DNA of 64,000 nucleotides from Bacteroidetes bacterium 37-13 (GTDB lineage Bacteria; Bacteroidota; Bacteroidia; Chitinophagales; LD1): NCBI GenBank assembly GCA_001897535.1, contig MKTC01000023.1, positions 1 to 64,000 of the forward strand, read 5' to 3'. Shown piece by piece: positions 50,589 to 59,295 of this stretch (position 1 is its first letter; each line of letters starts with the position of its first letter). The notes under the pieces were generated by a model. It saw only the letters and a program-made list of their open reading frames with translations, ran no database searches and was not told where the DNA came from. The position numbers and the translations under genes were made by a program.

Positions 50589-52502
50589 TTAAACTCCTGT
50601 TAGCTTTTTCTTAATCTCCCGAACAATATTTACGGGAGTATATTTTTCAAAAAAAGTGCGATTATCTATCCATTTCCATTCTTCTTGCTGTGCTTCTTTT
50701 TCTTCTACTACTTGTTCAACTATCACTTCTTCTTTTGGTGTTTTGTTGTCGCTATAGCCAAAAAGTTTTGCTAATTTTTCGGTCATTGGCGTGTTGTAAA
50801 CATTCCCGGCTGCTTTAATAATCTCAATCATTTCATCGGTAGTGTACTTTGTAAATTCATAAGGAACTTCAGTTGGTTCTCCGTAGCCTTCAATCAATTT
50901 TCCGGCATCGTACATTTTAGAGAGTGTGGCATTTTCATATTTCAGATAAAATTCTTCGTCCACATTATAGCGCAGCATGGTTTTAAATTCACCATCGGGT
51001 TTCATGTAATAATGTACCAAATTTGCTCCTGCTTGTGTAACGCCAACACCTACAGCTAATCGTAAACTATCTGAGGTGTTTGGCGGTGATGCGTGAAAAG
51101 TTCTATTATCAAACATTAAAACTTCACCGGCTTTTACATCAATGGTATGCAAGTATGGGAAAATGCTAAACATGTGTTCGCTAAGCGGCACAGGGCATTG
51201 CGGTGATGGCGAAGGACGATGGTTTTGCATAAATTTATGGCTGCCGCGAATTACGCCCATTCCCCCATTATCAATATTGGTATCAACCAATGCAATCCAA
51301 CAAGTGATGGAAGAATAACCTTCCTCTTCTCTATCAACAAAACTCCAATCTTGGTGAGCCGGAACCACACCACGGGGGGTCACTTCTTTCATTACAAAGC
51401 TTGCCACAAAAGGTTTAAAATCTTTTAGATGTTCTGCTAAGCGCGGTACTGCAATGCCCCAAATGGTTTCACGAATATTGCGGCACATTTCTTTGTCGCT
51501 ATTATCCATACTCACGTGGAAGCCGACATTTTTTTCATCTTTTAGAGGAAGCGAAGCGTGTAGTTGTTTTAGCGCTTCTATTTCTCCGGCATTTAAAAGT
51601 GGAAAAGTGGCGTAGCCTTCGCGCTCAAAGAATTGCTGGCGCGCTTCATCTTTAAAAATCGGAATCATTTTATACATAGTTGCTGCTTTTTTTAGTTTAA
51701 AATCTAATTGTGCTTGCCTGTATTCTTGTGGTGAAATAAAGTGTTGCTCGAAAAAAAATGTTTTTTGCAAGCTGCCTATTTTAGGGCGTTGCCCAATTTG
51801 TGTATTGTATTGCTGGAAGAAGTTTTCATCAACAAAATATTGCTCTAATTTTCCTTCTTCGTTTTTATGGTAAAAAAGAAGTTGTGCTTTTTCATCAATT
51901 AAGCCATAGGTAACTGCAATGCGCGGTTCGGTACTTAAATTTGGCGGAGAAGCGTGCAATAAAGCTTGGGAAAAAATAAATGCTTCACCGGCTCTCATGT
52001 TCAGTAGTTTTAAATCTTGCCGCATTTCGGTTTGCACATTTTTAAAAGGTGCTTCTAAGGTTGGAGCGCGGAGTTCGGTTGAAAAGCGGTGGCTGCCGTC
52101 AATTACTTGTATTGCCCCATTTTTTTCATTCACATCTTGTAGCGGAATCCAAATGGTAACGCTATCAAATTCAGGTTCGCTCACCACCGTCCAATCTTGG
52201 TGTATTGGCATTTCGCTTTGCTTGCCGGGTTGCTTGTTTAAAAAGCAACTACCTAACTTTTTTATTTGGTTGAAGTGGGCGTTTACTTGCTCACTAAATA
52301 CACTTTCAATTTTTTCGTTTACACTCTTTTTGTGTGCTTCATCGGCATTAAAACTACTGCTGTAAAAACCATCAGGAATTTGCGGATGTTTTTCAAAGAA
52401 AAAATTTCGTAAATCCTGAACTTGCGTTTCTGATAAAAACGGAATTACAACATAGCCATTCAAGTTGAACTGCTGTTGTAGCTTTTCACTTTTAAATAGC
52501 AT
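50589..52502 (-). CDS. Tandem-domain phytanoyl-CoA dioxygenase-like protein
   Basis: 637 aa containing two PhyH-type Fe(II)/2-oxoglutarate dioxygenase domains in tandem. Domain 1 (about 1-260) has HQDW (His101, Asp103), the distal His in LHASPPN and the 2OG-binding Arg in RIAVTYG. Domain 2 (about 285-560) has HQDW (His383, Asp385), FHASPPN and RLAVGVG. Both metal sites are complete. Each begins with a similar segment (FNLNGYVVIPFLSE; FEREGYATFPLLNA), so the gene arose by duplication. The C-terminal ~70 residues are charged. It lies 5 bp after a third, single-domain copy. The substrate is unknown; hydroxylation of a lipid or small molecule is likely. Confidence 0.88.
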   Translation of the reverse strand: MLFKSEKLQQQFNLNGYVVIPFLSETQVQDLRNFFFEKHPQIPDGFYSSSFNADEAHKKSVNEKIESVFSEQVNAHFNQIKKLGSCFLNKQPGKQSEMPIHQDWTVVSEPEFDSVTIWIPLQDVNEKNGAIQVIDGSHRFSTELRAPTLEAPFKNVQTEMRQDLKLLNMRAGEAFIFSQALLHASPPNLSTEPRIAVTYGLIDEKAQLLFYHKNEEGKLEQYFVDENFFQQYNTQIGQRPKIGSLQKTFFFEQHFISPQEYRQAQLDFKLKKAATMYKMIPIFKDEARQQFFEREGYATFPLLNAGEIEALKQLHASLPLKDEKNVGFHVSMDNSDKEMCRNIRETIWGIAVPRLAEHLKDFKPFVASFVMKEVTPRGVVPAHQDWSFVDREEEGYSSITCWIALVDTNIDNGGMGVIRGSHKFMQNHRPSPSPQCPVPLSEHMFSIFPYLHTIDVKAGEVLMFDNRTFHASPPNTSDSLRLAVGVGVTQAGANLVHYYMKPDGEFKTMLRYNVDEEFYLKYENATLSKMYDAGKLIEGYGEPTEVPYEFTKYTTDEMIEIIKAAGNVYNTPMTEKLAKLFGYSDNKTPKEEVIVEQVVEEKEAQQEEWKWIDNRTFFEKYTPVNIVREIKKKLTGV

Positions 52503-52507
52503 AATGT

Positions 52508-53431
52508 TTAAGCAAATGCTTCTTTCAGTTTATCAAAAAAACCTTTTTTTTCTTCCGTTTGTTCATCAAATCGTGGCTTCTTTAAACGTTCGATAAATTC
52601 AGCTTCGCCAATAAAATGATGTCTGTAAGGAATTGTTTTTATGCACTTCACATTTCCCGGATTTTTCCAAGGATTAAATTGCATGTAAAAATCCACATCA
52701 ACTTCTAATACTTGAACTTCTGTCATGCTTTTAGAAGGATCCATGTAGTAATGTATTGAAGGCATTTCTGCCGGAATGCAAATTAGCTGAATGGCTAAGC
52801 GCAAACCTCCCGAATTATTTACTGCTGAATAATGCACAATGCTATCATCTAAAATTACACAATCTCCGGCTTTAGTTTCAAGTGGCACTAAATGATTGTT
52901 GATGATTTCGTGTTTAATATTATCTAATTCCCAAGGAATCATTGGCCCGCGAATTTCGCCAAACCTTTTGTGGCTGCCGGGTACAACTTGCAGTGTTCCA
53001 TTTTCTACAGTAGAATCTACCAGCGGACACCAAATAGAAACAGTGAAGCATTTGCGCTCATCGGCAAAAGCCCAATTTTCGTGCAAAGGCACTTCGCCAG
53101 TGGTTGGCTGCTTGCGAATATAGTTGGCAATTACAGGGCGGTAATCTGCCAAAAGCCTTTCTACATGTGGCTTGAAACGCTTTGTGATGATATTGAAAAC
53201 TTCACGCTTGTACTCAGGATTTTTATCAATAAAGGTGAAATCGTAAGTAACTAAACGGCTGTTTTCTACGCCTGTTTCTTCGGTGGTAATTTGCCCTCCA
53301 CTATTTGGTAAGGTATCGAAAAATTTTTGCTTTAGTTCGGCAGCTTCTTCGGGAGAAATAAAAGGAACGCGCACATATCCATTTTTAATAAATTCTTCAT
53401 TCAGTTTTTCATCGTTAAATACTTTACGCAT
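52508..53431 (-). CDS. Phytanoyl-CoA dioxygenase-like protein with altered metal motif
   Basis: 307 aa, one PhyH-type domain homologous to those of the next gene (FIKNGYVRVPFISPEEAAEL; EVDVDFYMQFN). The position of the HxD metal motif reads HENW (His117, Asn119), so the carboxylate ligand Asp is replaced by Asn. The distal His (IVHYSAVN) and the Arg (RLAIQLI) remain. In this superfamily loss of the Asp can mean altered chemistry, as in halogenases, or loss of activity. The start ATG 53431 is 20 bp from a TACATTTG promoter element. It heads the operon. Confidence 0.88.
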   Translation of the reverse strand: MRKVFNDEKLNEEFIKNGYVRVPFISPEEAAELKQKFFDTLPNSGGQITTEETGVENSRLVTYDFTFIDKNPEYKREVFNIITKRFKPHVERLLADYRPVIANYIRKQPTTGEVPLHENWAFADERKCFTVSIWCPLVDSTVENGTLQVVPGSHKRFGEIRGPMIPWELDNIKHEIINNHLVPLETKAGDCVILDDSIVHYSAVNNSGGLRLAIQLICIPAEMPSIHYYMDPSKSMTEVQVLEVDVDFYMQFNPWKNPGNVKCIKTIPYRHHFIGEAEFIERLKKPRFDEQTEEKKGFFDKLKEAFA

Positions 53432-53450
53432 GGCTTGGTTTTTATTTCTG

Positions 53451-53458
53451 CCAAATGT
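53451..53458 (-). promoter_or_regulatory. Candidate promoter -7 element for dioxygenase operon
   Basis: TACATTTG on the minus strand is an exact TAnnTTTG, 20 bp before the ATG at 53431. Confidence 0.5.
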
Positions 53459-53514
53459 AAAACATTTACTCCAATGAAGTTGTGATTTTAATCATGCAAA
53501 CGAAAGGTATGAAA

Positions 53515-54582
53515 TTAGGCTAAAGCTTCTCCGAGCTGAGTGGCTTTATATTTTTCTATTTGCTTGTGCATTACCTTAAACCAAAGTGGCGGAATGGTTG
53601 CTAAAACCATCATTCCCGGATAGCCAGTGGGCATTTGCGGGCTTTGGTCGAAGTGGCGCAGAATTTGGTATTTGCGCGATGGCATGTAGTGATGGTCGCT
53701 GTGGCGTGTGAGTTCAAAAAGCATTAAACGCCCGATGGGGTGATTAGAATTCCAAGAGTGAATAGGCATTACTTTTTCGTAATATGCATCATCAACTTTT
53801 TTTCTGCGCAAGCCGTAATGTTCAATGTAATTAACGGTTTCAAGCATTAAAGCTCCGGTTAAAGCGGCTGCCATGTATAGCAGCAGTATTTTTAAACCAA
53901 AAGCTACGCCAATAATTACCAAAGTGCTGACTTGAATAATTTGATAGACCAGCATTTCGTTTTTGAGACTCCAAAAAGAAGTATTGCTTTTTGCAAGGCG
54001 TTCTCTTTCTAAATGCCAAGCAGAGAGCCAACTTCCTGTAATTGTTCTAAAATAAAACGCATAGAGCGTTTCGCCATAGCGCGAAGATGCAGGGTCGTTA
54101 TCGGTGCTCACATTTTTGTGATGCCCACGATTATGTTCAATAAAAAAGTGCATGTATTGCGTTGTCCATAAAAGTATTTTAGCCATTACTTGCTCATGTT
54201 TTGTATTTCTGTGGCCTAACTCATGCGCTACATTTATGCCAAAAACACCGCACGAAAGTCCAAACGATAAAATCATTCCTAACGTTTCGTACCAAAGTAA
54301 ATTTGGTTGCGAAATTTGGTAGAAAAATAGCGCCATAATAGCTAGTTGAACAGGCACAATAAGCCAAATTACAATGTCGTAACCAATATCTTTTTTGGCA
54401 AGTTCCTCTTCTTGCTTGTTCATGTTTTCTTCAGTTCCATTCATAAATAATTCCATAAATGGGATTAAAAAAAAAGCATAAAAAACAGAAAAATATGTCC
54501 AAGCACCACCGGCTAAAAGTGATACAAAAATGGCAACAACACTAAGTAGAGGTGAAAGAAATTTTAGAAAACGATAGTTCAT
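53515..54582 (-). CDS. alkB: AlkB-type alkane 1-monooxygenase
   Basis: 355 aa integral membrane di-iron hydroxylase. The histidine boxes are all present: HELGHRNTKHE, HNRGHHKNVSTDNDPASS, NYIEHYGL (the AlkB-specific box) and RHSDHHYMPSRKYQ. Four or more hydrophobic helices precede and separate them (FLSPLLSVVAIFVSLLAGG, LAIMALFFYQIS). It inserts one O atom at the terminal carbon of alkanes or alkyl chains using rubredoxin electrons; no rubredoxin gene lies nearby. It is 83 bp upstream of the dioxygenase operon on the same strand, with its own promoter. Confidence 0.92.
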   Translation of the reverse strand: MNYRFLKFLSPLLSVVAIFVSLLAGGAWTYFSVFYAFFLIPFMELFMNGTEENMNKQEEELAKKDIGYDIVIWLIVPVQLAIMALFFYQISQPNLLWYETLGMILSFGLSCGVFGINVAHELGHRNTKHEQVMAKILLWTTQYMHFFIEHNRGHHKNVSTDNDPASSRYGETLYAFYFRTITGSWLSAWHLERERLAKSNTSFWSLKNEMLVYQIIQVSTLVIIGVAFGLKILLLYMAAALTGALMLETVNYIEHYGLRRKKVDDAYYEKVMPIHSWNSNHPIGRLMLFELTRHSDHHYMPSRKYQILRHFDQSPQMPTGYPGMMVLATIPPLWFKVMHKQIEKYKATQLGEALA

Positions 54583-54602
54583 AAAACTAACTTTATTGCT
54601 TT

Positions 54603-54610
54603 CAAAGCTA
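54603..54610 (-). promoter_or_regulatory. Candidate alkB promoter -7 element
   Basis: TAGCTTTG on the minus strand is an exact TAnnTTTG, 21 bp before the ATG. A CTTG at 54630-54627 could be a -33 box, at 16 bp spacing. Confidence 0.5.
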
Positions 54611-54657
54611 ACAATTTTTATTGTATCAAGAAGTGATTTTGTACAATTTGAAATGTG

Positions 54658-55131
54658 CTATTTCAGCATGTTCAAATCCAATTTTTTCTCGTAGCGAAAC
54701 GGGAACTCTTTTTTTAAAACTAAACAAGCTTTAAACTTTACATTGCCGTTGATGAGTAAGTTCATACCATCAGATTTGAATAAATTTCCGAGATTGCCAA
54801 AGGTGTTTTTCATTAGTTCTTGCCCTGTTAGCGAAATGGTAATTGGCAAAGAATATTCACTTCTTCCATTCACTTTTAAATCTGTTTCTTTTCCAAGTGT
54901 GGCAACCTTTTGGTTGTTCAAAAATATATTGGCGTTTAGGTTTTGTATCTTAAATTTTATTCGGTTTGGATTATAGCAAACCAGATCGGCTCCAATTGCA
55001 AAATTGGCACCATCGCGGTTTATTTTATAGTTTTCTACACGCCTAAATTCAGGTTGCGAAATTTTGCACGAACTAAGATTTACAATAGTAAATGCAGCAA
55101 ATAATAAATAAACAAGGCTTTGTTTTTTCAT
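54658..55131 (-). CDS. LEA14-like lipoprotein
   Basis: 157 aa. The signal ends TIVNLSSCKIS (lipidated Cys near residue 22). The mature domain (FAIGADLVCYNPNRIKFKIQNLNANIFLNNQKVATLG, YSLPITISLTGQEL) has the pattern of LEA type 2 (LEA14/WHy) beta sandwiches, with the typical YNPN segment. Bacteroidota encode many such lipoproteins; roles in desiccation or envelope stress are suspected for the fold. It lies 75 bp upstream of alkB and is divergent from the ABC transporter operon. Confidence 0.82.
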   Translation of the reverse strand: MKKQSLVYLLFAAFTIVNLSSCKISQPEFRRVENYKINRDGANFAIGADLVCYNPNRIKFKIQNLNANIFLNNQKVATLGKETDLKVNGRSEYSLPITISLTGQELMKNTFGNLGNLFKSDGMNLLINGNVKFKACLVLKKEFPFRYEKKLDLNMLK

Positions 55132-55200
55132 GCTGCAAATTTTAAATATTCCTTCATAAAAGAAGATTTTTTTAATGCTTAATAAATTCTGTTATTTCAA

Positions 55201-55208
55201 TACTTTCG
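55201..55208 (+). promoter_or_regulatory. Candidate promoter -7 element for ABC-ACP-KS operon
   Basis: TACTTTCG lies 9 bp before the ATG at 55218, so the transcript would have a very short leader. Confidence 0.45.
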
Positions 55209-55217
55209 CACACTCAA

Positions 55218-55976
55218 ATGAACTTAGAGCAACCGACAGCTATTGAAGTAAAAAATCTTTCGTTTGGCTATGAAGCCGATGCAGAATTATTTTTTAAGCA
55301 GTTCAGTTTAAGCATAAGCAAAGGTGAAAGATTTGGCTTGTTGGGACCAAATGGTGCAGGCAAAACTACGCTCATGAATTTGCTCACAGGCGTGCTACTT
55401 CCCAAGCAGGGAAATATTTTAATTTCAGGCGAAAGCATTGTGCAGCAGCCAATTTTAGCTAAAATGAAATTTGGATTAGTGCCGCAGGCTCATTCATTAT
55501 ATCCCGAACTAACGGCAATGGAAAACCTGAATTTTTTTGGAGCTTGGAGCGGTGTGAAGCAGAGAGATATTGAAACTCGCGCTAAGCATTTTTTAGAAAA
55601 AATGGGCTTGTGGGAAAGTAGAAATAAATTGGTTTTAAAATTTTCTGGAGGAATGAAAAGCCGATTAAACCTTGCTGTTGGCGTAATTCATGAACCTGAA
55701 ATTCTTTTTTTAGATGAACCAACCTCGGCAGTTGATGTACAATCGCGCCATGCAATTTTAAGTTTTTTGCGCACGCTAAACAATGCTGGCACAACATTGG
55801 TTTATACTTCGCATTTGCTTAGCGAAGCCGAACAGCTTTGCACCCGAATTGCTTTAATTGACGAGGCAAAAATTATTGCCGAAGGAACAGTGCAGGAACT
55901 CTTAAAAGCAAGCGGCAAAGAAAATTTAGAAACATTGTTTTTATCACTCACCGGAAGAAATTTTAGAGATAGCTGA
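55218..55976 (+). CDS. ABC transporter ATP-binding protein
   Basis: 252 aa. Walker A GLLGPNGAGKTTLMNLL, Q-loop LVPQAHSLYPELT, signature FSGGMKSRLNLAVG, Walker B EILFLDEPTSAVDVQSR and the H-loop TSHLL are all present. This is the ABC-2/CcmA-like exporter type. Its stop overlaps the start of the permease gene by one base (TGATG). It energises the permease encoded next and is the first gene of a four-gene coupled operon ending in a ketosynthase. Confidence 0.95.
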   Translation: MNLEQPTAIEVKNLSFGYEADAELFFKQFSLSISKGERFGLLGPNGAGKTTLMNLLTGVLLPKQGNILISGESIVQQPILAKMKFGLVPQAHSLYPELTAMENLNFFGAWSGVKQRDIETRAKHFLEKMGLWESRNKLVLKFSGGMKSRLNLAVGVIHEPEILFLDEPTSAVDVQSRHAILSFLRTLNNAGTTLVYTSHLLSEAEQLCTRIALIDEAKIIAEGTVQELLKASGKENLETLFLSLTGRNFRDS

Positions 55977-57265
55977 TGCAGAAATTGATTGCCGCCATTT
56001 TGAAAGATTGTAAAATCCTGTTTCGCGATAAAGCAGGACTGGCAGTGATGTTTGCCATGCCAATACTTTTGGTGGTGGTGATTTCGAGTATTCAAAATAG
56101 TTCGTTTAAGCTGGTAAATGAAAATAAAGTGCCTATGTTTTTAGTGAACAATGATGGGCAAGCGGTGAGCCTTCAATTTATTGAAGGACTAAAGCAAATT
56201 GGAATGTTTGAAATATTCCAAAACGATACAGTAGTAAACAGAGCTGATGTTTCAAAAGTGATGTATGAAAAAGATGCCATGGTTGCAGTGGTAATTCCAA
56301 AAGGTTTTTCGGAAAATATTAGCGCAAAAGCTTCAAAAATTACAAGTGAAGCACTACAAGCATTAGGTATGGCAAGTGAAGAAAGTGAAACTAAAGTTTC
56401 TACCATTAAGCAAGTTCCTGCACTTGAAATGGTTTACAATCCGGTGATGGAAGAAAGTTTTCGTTTATCAGTGATTGGTGCATTGCAAAGCACACAACAA
56501 TTTACCGAAAATAAGCAAGTGCTTCAAGCACTTTACAAACAGCTTAGCAACAAGAAATTGCCCGATAGTTTGGAACAAAAAATTCTTGCTTCAAAATCGC
56601 AGATAGAACAGTTTCCTGTAGCAAAAGATGGTAGCCGTGCCATACCAAATACTTCGCAGCACAATGTTCCGGCATGGACAATTTTTGCTATGTTTTTTAT
56701 TGTGGTTACACTTAGTACCAACATTGTGAAAGAAAAAGTGAGTGGAAGTTTTATTCGCTTAAAAACGCTACCTACAAATTATGCGATATTACTGCTTGCC
56801 AAGCAAATTACATTTGTGTTGGTTACTATGCTGCAAGCGCTTGTGATTTTTTCTATCGGCTATTATGTTTTTCCGCATATCGGTTTGCCTGCTTTAAATT
56901 TTCCTACAAATAAAACCGGCTTAGTACTCGTTACATTTTTTTGTGGCTGGAGTGCGGTAAGCTATGGTTTATTAGTTGGCGTTTTTTCTAAAACAATGGA
57001 GCAAGCAATTGGCTTTGGAGCCGTTTCGGTGGTGATTTTAGCCGCTATTGGCGGAGTAATTGTTCCTGCATTCGCCATGCCCGAAACATTAAAATTGCTA
57101 ATGAAAATATCGCCATTGCATTGGTGTATAGAATCTTATTATGTGTTTTTTTTGCAAAATGGTAGCGTAAAAAATATGATAATGAGTATTTTTCCACTTC
57201 TTTTATTCATTATTGCAATGCAAATAGTTTCGTGGACGAAACTGAAAAAAGAAAATTTTGTATAA
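55976..57265 (+). CDS. ABC-2 type transporter permease
   Basis: 429 aa. One N-terminal helix (AGLAVMFAMPILLVVVISSI) is followed by a periplasmic domain of about 200 residues, then five to six helices (WTIFAMFFIVVTLSTNIVKE, ILLLAKQITFVLVTMLQAL, VVILAAIGGVIVPAFAMP). This is the usual ABC-2/YhgE-like exporter layout. The ATPase gene overlaps by one base and the ACP gene follows by 9 bp, so the exported molecule may be the product of, or a precursor linked to, the ACP-ketosynthase pair. Confidence 0.92.
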   Translation: MQKLIAAILKDCKILFRDKAGLAVMFAMPILLVVVISSIQNSSFKLVNENKVPMFLVNNDGQAVSLQFIEGLKQIGMFEIFQNDTVVNRADVSKVMYEKDAMVAVVIPKGFSENISAKASKITSEALQALGMASEESETKVSTIKQVPALEMVYNPVMEESFRLSVIGALQSTQQFTENKQVLQALYKQLSNKKLPDSLEQKILASKSQIEQFPVAKDGSRAIPNTSQHNVPAWTIFAMFFIVVTLSTNIVKEKVSGSFIRLKTLPTNYAILLLAKQITFVLVTMLQALVIFSIGYYVFPHIGLPALNFPTNKTGLVLVTFFCGWSAVSYGLLVGVFSKTMEQAIGFGAVSVVILAAIGGVIVPAFAMPETLKLLMKISPLHWCIESYYVFFLQNGSVKNMIMSIFPLLLFIIAMQIVSWTKLKKENFV

Positions 57266-57274
57266 CCGAATATT

Positions 57275-57550
57275 ATGACAACAGAAGAATTAAAACACGA
57301 CCTAAAAGAAAAAATTATTAAGTATCTGAATTACCTTTCAATTTCCCCAGATGAAATTGGAGATGATATGCCATTGTTCGGCACAGGACTTGGCTTAGAT
57401 TCTATTGATTCTATTGAATTGGTGGTAATGCTAGAGCGTGAATACGGTATAAAAATTGAAGACCCCAAAGTGGGTAGAAAAATATTGGTAGATGTGAATA
57501 CGATAGCCAATTTTATAGAAACCCACCGCGCAGAAAATGTGCAAAAATGA
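57275..57550 (+). CDS. Acyl carrier protein
   Basis: 91 aa. The phosphopantetheine attachment serine is Ser43 in GLGLDSIDSIELVVMLE. Helices before and after (KHDLKEKIIKYLNYLS; VDVNTIANFIETH) complete the four-helix ACP. It differs from the housekeeping AcpP (no DSLD), so it is probably dedicated to a special pathway. The stop overlaps the ketosynthase start by 4 bp (ATGA), so the two are made in fixed ratio. Confidence 0.93.
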   Translation: MTTEELKHDLKEKIIKYLNYLSISPDEIGDDMPLFGTGLGLDSIDSIELVVMLEREYGIKIEDPKVGRKILVDVNTIANFIETHRAENVQK

Positions 57551-58734
57551 GCAAAGTTTTAGTAACAGGAATTGGTATTATTTCTCCTTTAGGATTCTCT
57601 ATAAATGAAAATAGAGAAGCGCTTAAAAATGGTGTTTGTGCTCTAAATTCATTAGCGTTTACACAATCAAAGTATGCGAGCTTGCTTCCTTTTGGCGAAG
57701 TGAAAGTGAGCAATGAAGATCTACGCCAAAAACATTCTATTTCAGATAGAGGTGTTACCAGAACAACCTTGCTCGCATTAGATGCTTTTAAGCAAGCAGT
57801 TGCAGATGCGCAACTCAATGCAAACGATTTAGAAAATGCGAGAACGGCTTTTATAAATGGCACTACTGTAGGCGGAATGTGCGCCTCAGATTTCTTGTAT
57901 CAAGATGCAAATTTTAGCGAAGTAGGTTCTGAGTATTTGAACTCGTACGACTTAGGTTCTGTGGCGCTTTTTATTCAAAAAAAGTTTGGCATAAAAGGCA
58001 TTACAAACACGTTTAACACTGCTTGTTCTTCATCGGCAAATGCAATTATGTATGGTGCGAGATTATTGCAACATGGTTTGGCAGAAAGAGTGATTGTAGG
58101 CGGTGTGGATAGCTTGGCAAAGTTCACCATCAATGGATTTAACTCTTTAAATATTTTATCGAATGAAATTTGTCGGCCGTTTGATGTAGCGCGAAAAGGA
58201 TTAAACTTGGGTGAAGGCGCTGCATTTTTAGTGTTGGAGAAAGAAGAAAATTGTCGCCATAAAAAAGTTTATGCTGAGGTTTCGGGTTATGCAAATACCA
58301 ATGACGCTTTTCATCCGTCATCACTTTCTGATGAAGGCGAAGGGCCATATTTAGCAATGACAAAAGCATTAAAGGTTGCTAAAATAAATGCTGAGCAAGT
58401 AAGTTTTGTGAATACACACGGCACAGGAACTGAAAATAATGATGAGGCTGAAAGTCGCGCTATGCTTAGAGTTTTTGGCAATGTGCCACCGTTTGCTTCT
58501 ACAAAATCTAATATTGGACACACTTTAGGGGCTGCCGGTGCTATTGAAGCTACCTTTTGTTTGTTGAATATTTTACATCAAGAAGTATATCCTGCTCTGC
58601 ATTTTGACACTCCGATTGAAACAACTCAACTCATTCCGGTTTTGAAGTATCGTAAAGCTGAAATTAACCATGTAATGTCTAATTCATTTGGTTTTGGCGG
58701 CAATTGCAGTTCATTAGTTTTTTCTAAAATTTAG
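57547..58734 (+). CDS. Beta-ketoacyl-ACP synthase (KAS II-like)
   Basis: 395 aa. The catalytic triad is complete: Cys160 in NTACSSSANAI, His291 in THGTGTENND and His325 in KSNIGHTLGAAGAIEA. It condenses an acyl starter with malonyl-ACP. Length is slightly below FabF. Its tight coupling to its own ACP and to an ABC exporter points to a secondary or specialised lipid or pigment (such as aryl polyene or flexirubin-type) pathway rather than bulk fatty-acid synthesis; the remaining enzymes are not in the window. A terminator follows. Confidence 0.93.
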   Translation: MSKVLVTGIGIISPLGFSINENREALKNGVCALNSLAFTQSKYASLLPFGEVKVSNEDLRQKHSISDRGVTRTTLLALDAFKQAVADAQLNANDLENARTAFINGTTVGGMCASDFLYQDANFSEVGSEYLNSYDLGSVALFIQKKFGIKGITNTFNTACSSSANAIMYGARLLQHGLAERVIVGGVDSLAKFTINGFNSLNILSNEICRPFDVARKGLNLGEGAAFLVLEKEENCRHKKVYAEVSGYANTNDAFHPSSLSDEGEGPYLAMTKALKVAKINAEQVSFVNTHGTGTENNDEAESRAMLRVFGNVPPFASTKSNIGHTLGAAGAIEATFCLLNILHQEVYPALHFDTPIETTQLIPVLKYRKAEINHVMSNSFGFGGNCSSLVFSKI

Positions 58735-58759
58735 TATCAATATCTTTTTTCTGTAAATG

Positions 58760-58797
58760 AAAAACGGCTACTTTTTTGGTAGCCGTTTTTTAATTTT
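58760..58797 (+). terminator. Rho-independent terminator after ketosynthase
   Basis: AAAAACGGCTAC (58760-58771), loop TTTTTTG, GTAGCCGTTTTT (58779-58790) then more Ts, 26 bp after the stop. It lies between convergent genes and may also end the lipoprotein gene on the minus strand. Confidence 0.85.
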
Positions 58798-58806
58798 TTA
58801 GTGTAT

Positions 58807-59295
58807 TTATTTTACTCGAGTGAATTTTTTTAAATCTCCTTTTTCAATTATTTTATTCAAATCTTTCACTTCGTTTTTAAAGCGGCTTCTATCGCCAAGA
58901 TTGTAAATTTCTTCAAAAGGATTTTTGTCTGTTATCTTATTGTAAAGTTCCTGTAATGTAGGCACAGCAGTAAGTTTAGCATATTCATCGTAAGTAATAT
59001 TTAGAAAAGCAGAGTTTGGAGTAATGCCGCGGTTATCTAAAAAATAACCTTTTGCAAGTGCTGTTGGCAAAGCCAAAACACCATTTCTAAAAACATCTTT
59101 TGGCGCAGGATAACCTACAATCTCTTTTTTATCGGCAGAAAGTAGCACCGGCACCAACTTGGAATAATCTGCTTTGGTTTTGTAAACCACAGCTTGCTCT
59201 TTTATGGCCGCTTGCGCTGCATTGGATTGCTTCGCTTTGCAGCCGTAAACAAACTGTAATAACATAACCATTAAGATTCCAATTGTGTTATTCAT
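58807..59295 (-). CDS. Putative lipoprotein coupled to C10 peptidase
   Basis: 162 aa, unrecognised. The N-terminus MNNTIGILMVMLLQFVYGCKAK is a lipoprotein signal (Cys19). The mature part is mixed alpha/beta (YSKLVPVLLSADKKEIVGYPAPKD, NRGITPNSAFLNITYDEYAKL). Its ATG overlaps the stop of the C10 peptidase gene by one base (TAATG), so the two are translated in sequence. It could be a partner, an inhibitor or a retention factor for the peptidase; the sequence alone does not decide. Confidence 0.7.
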   Translation of the reverse strand: MNNTIGILMVMLLQFVYGCKAKQSNAAQAAIKEQAVVYKTKADYSKLVPVLLSADKKEIVGYPAPKDVFRNGVLALPTALAKGYFLDNRGITPNSAFLNITYDEYAKLTAVPTLQELYNKITDKNPFEEIYNLGDRSRFKNEVKDLNKIIEKGDLKKFTRVK

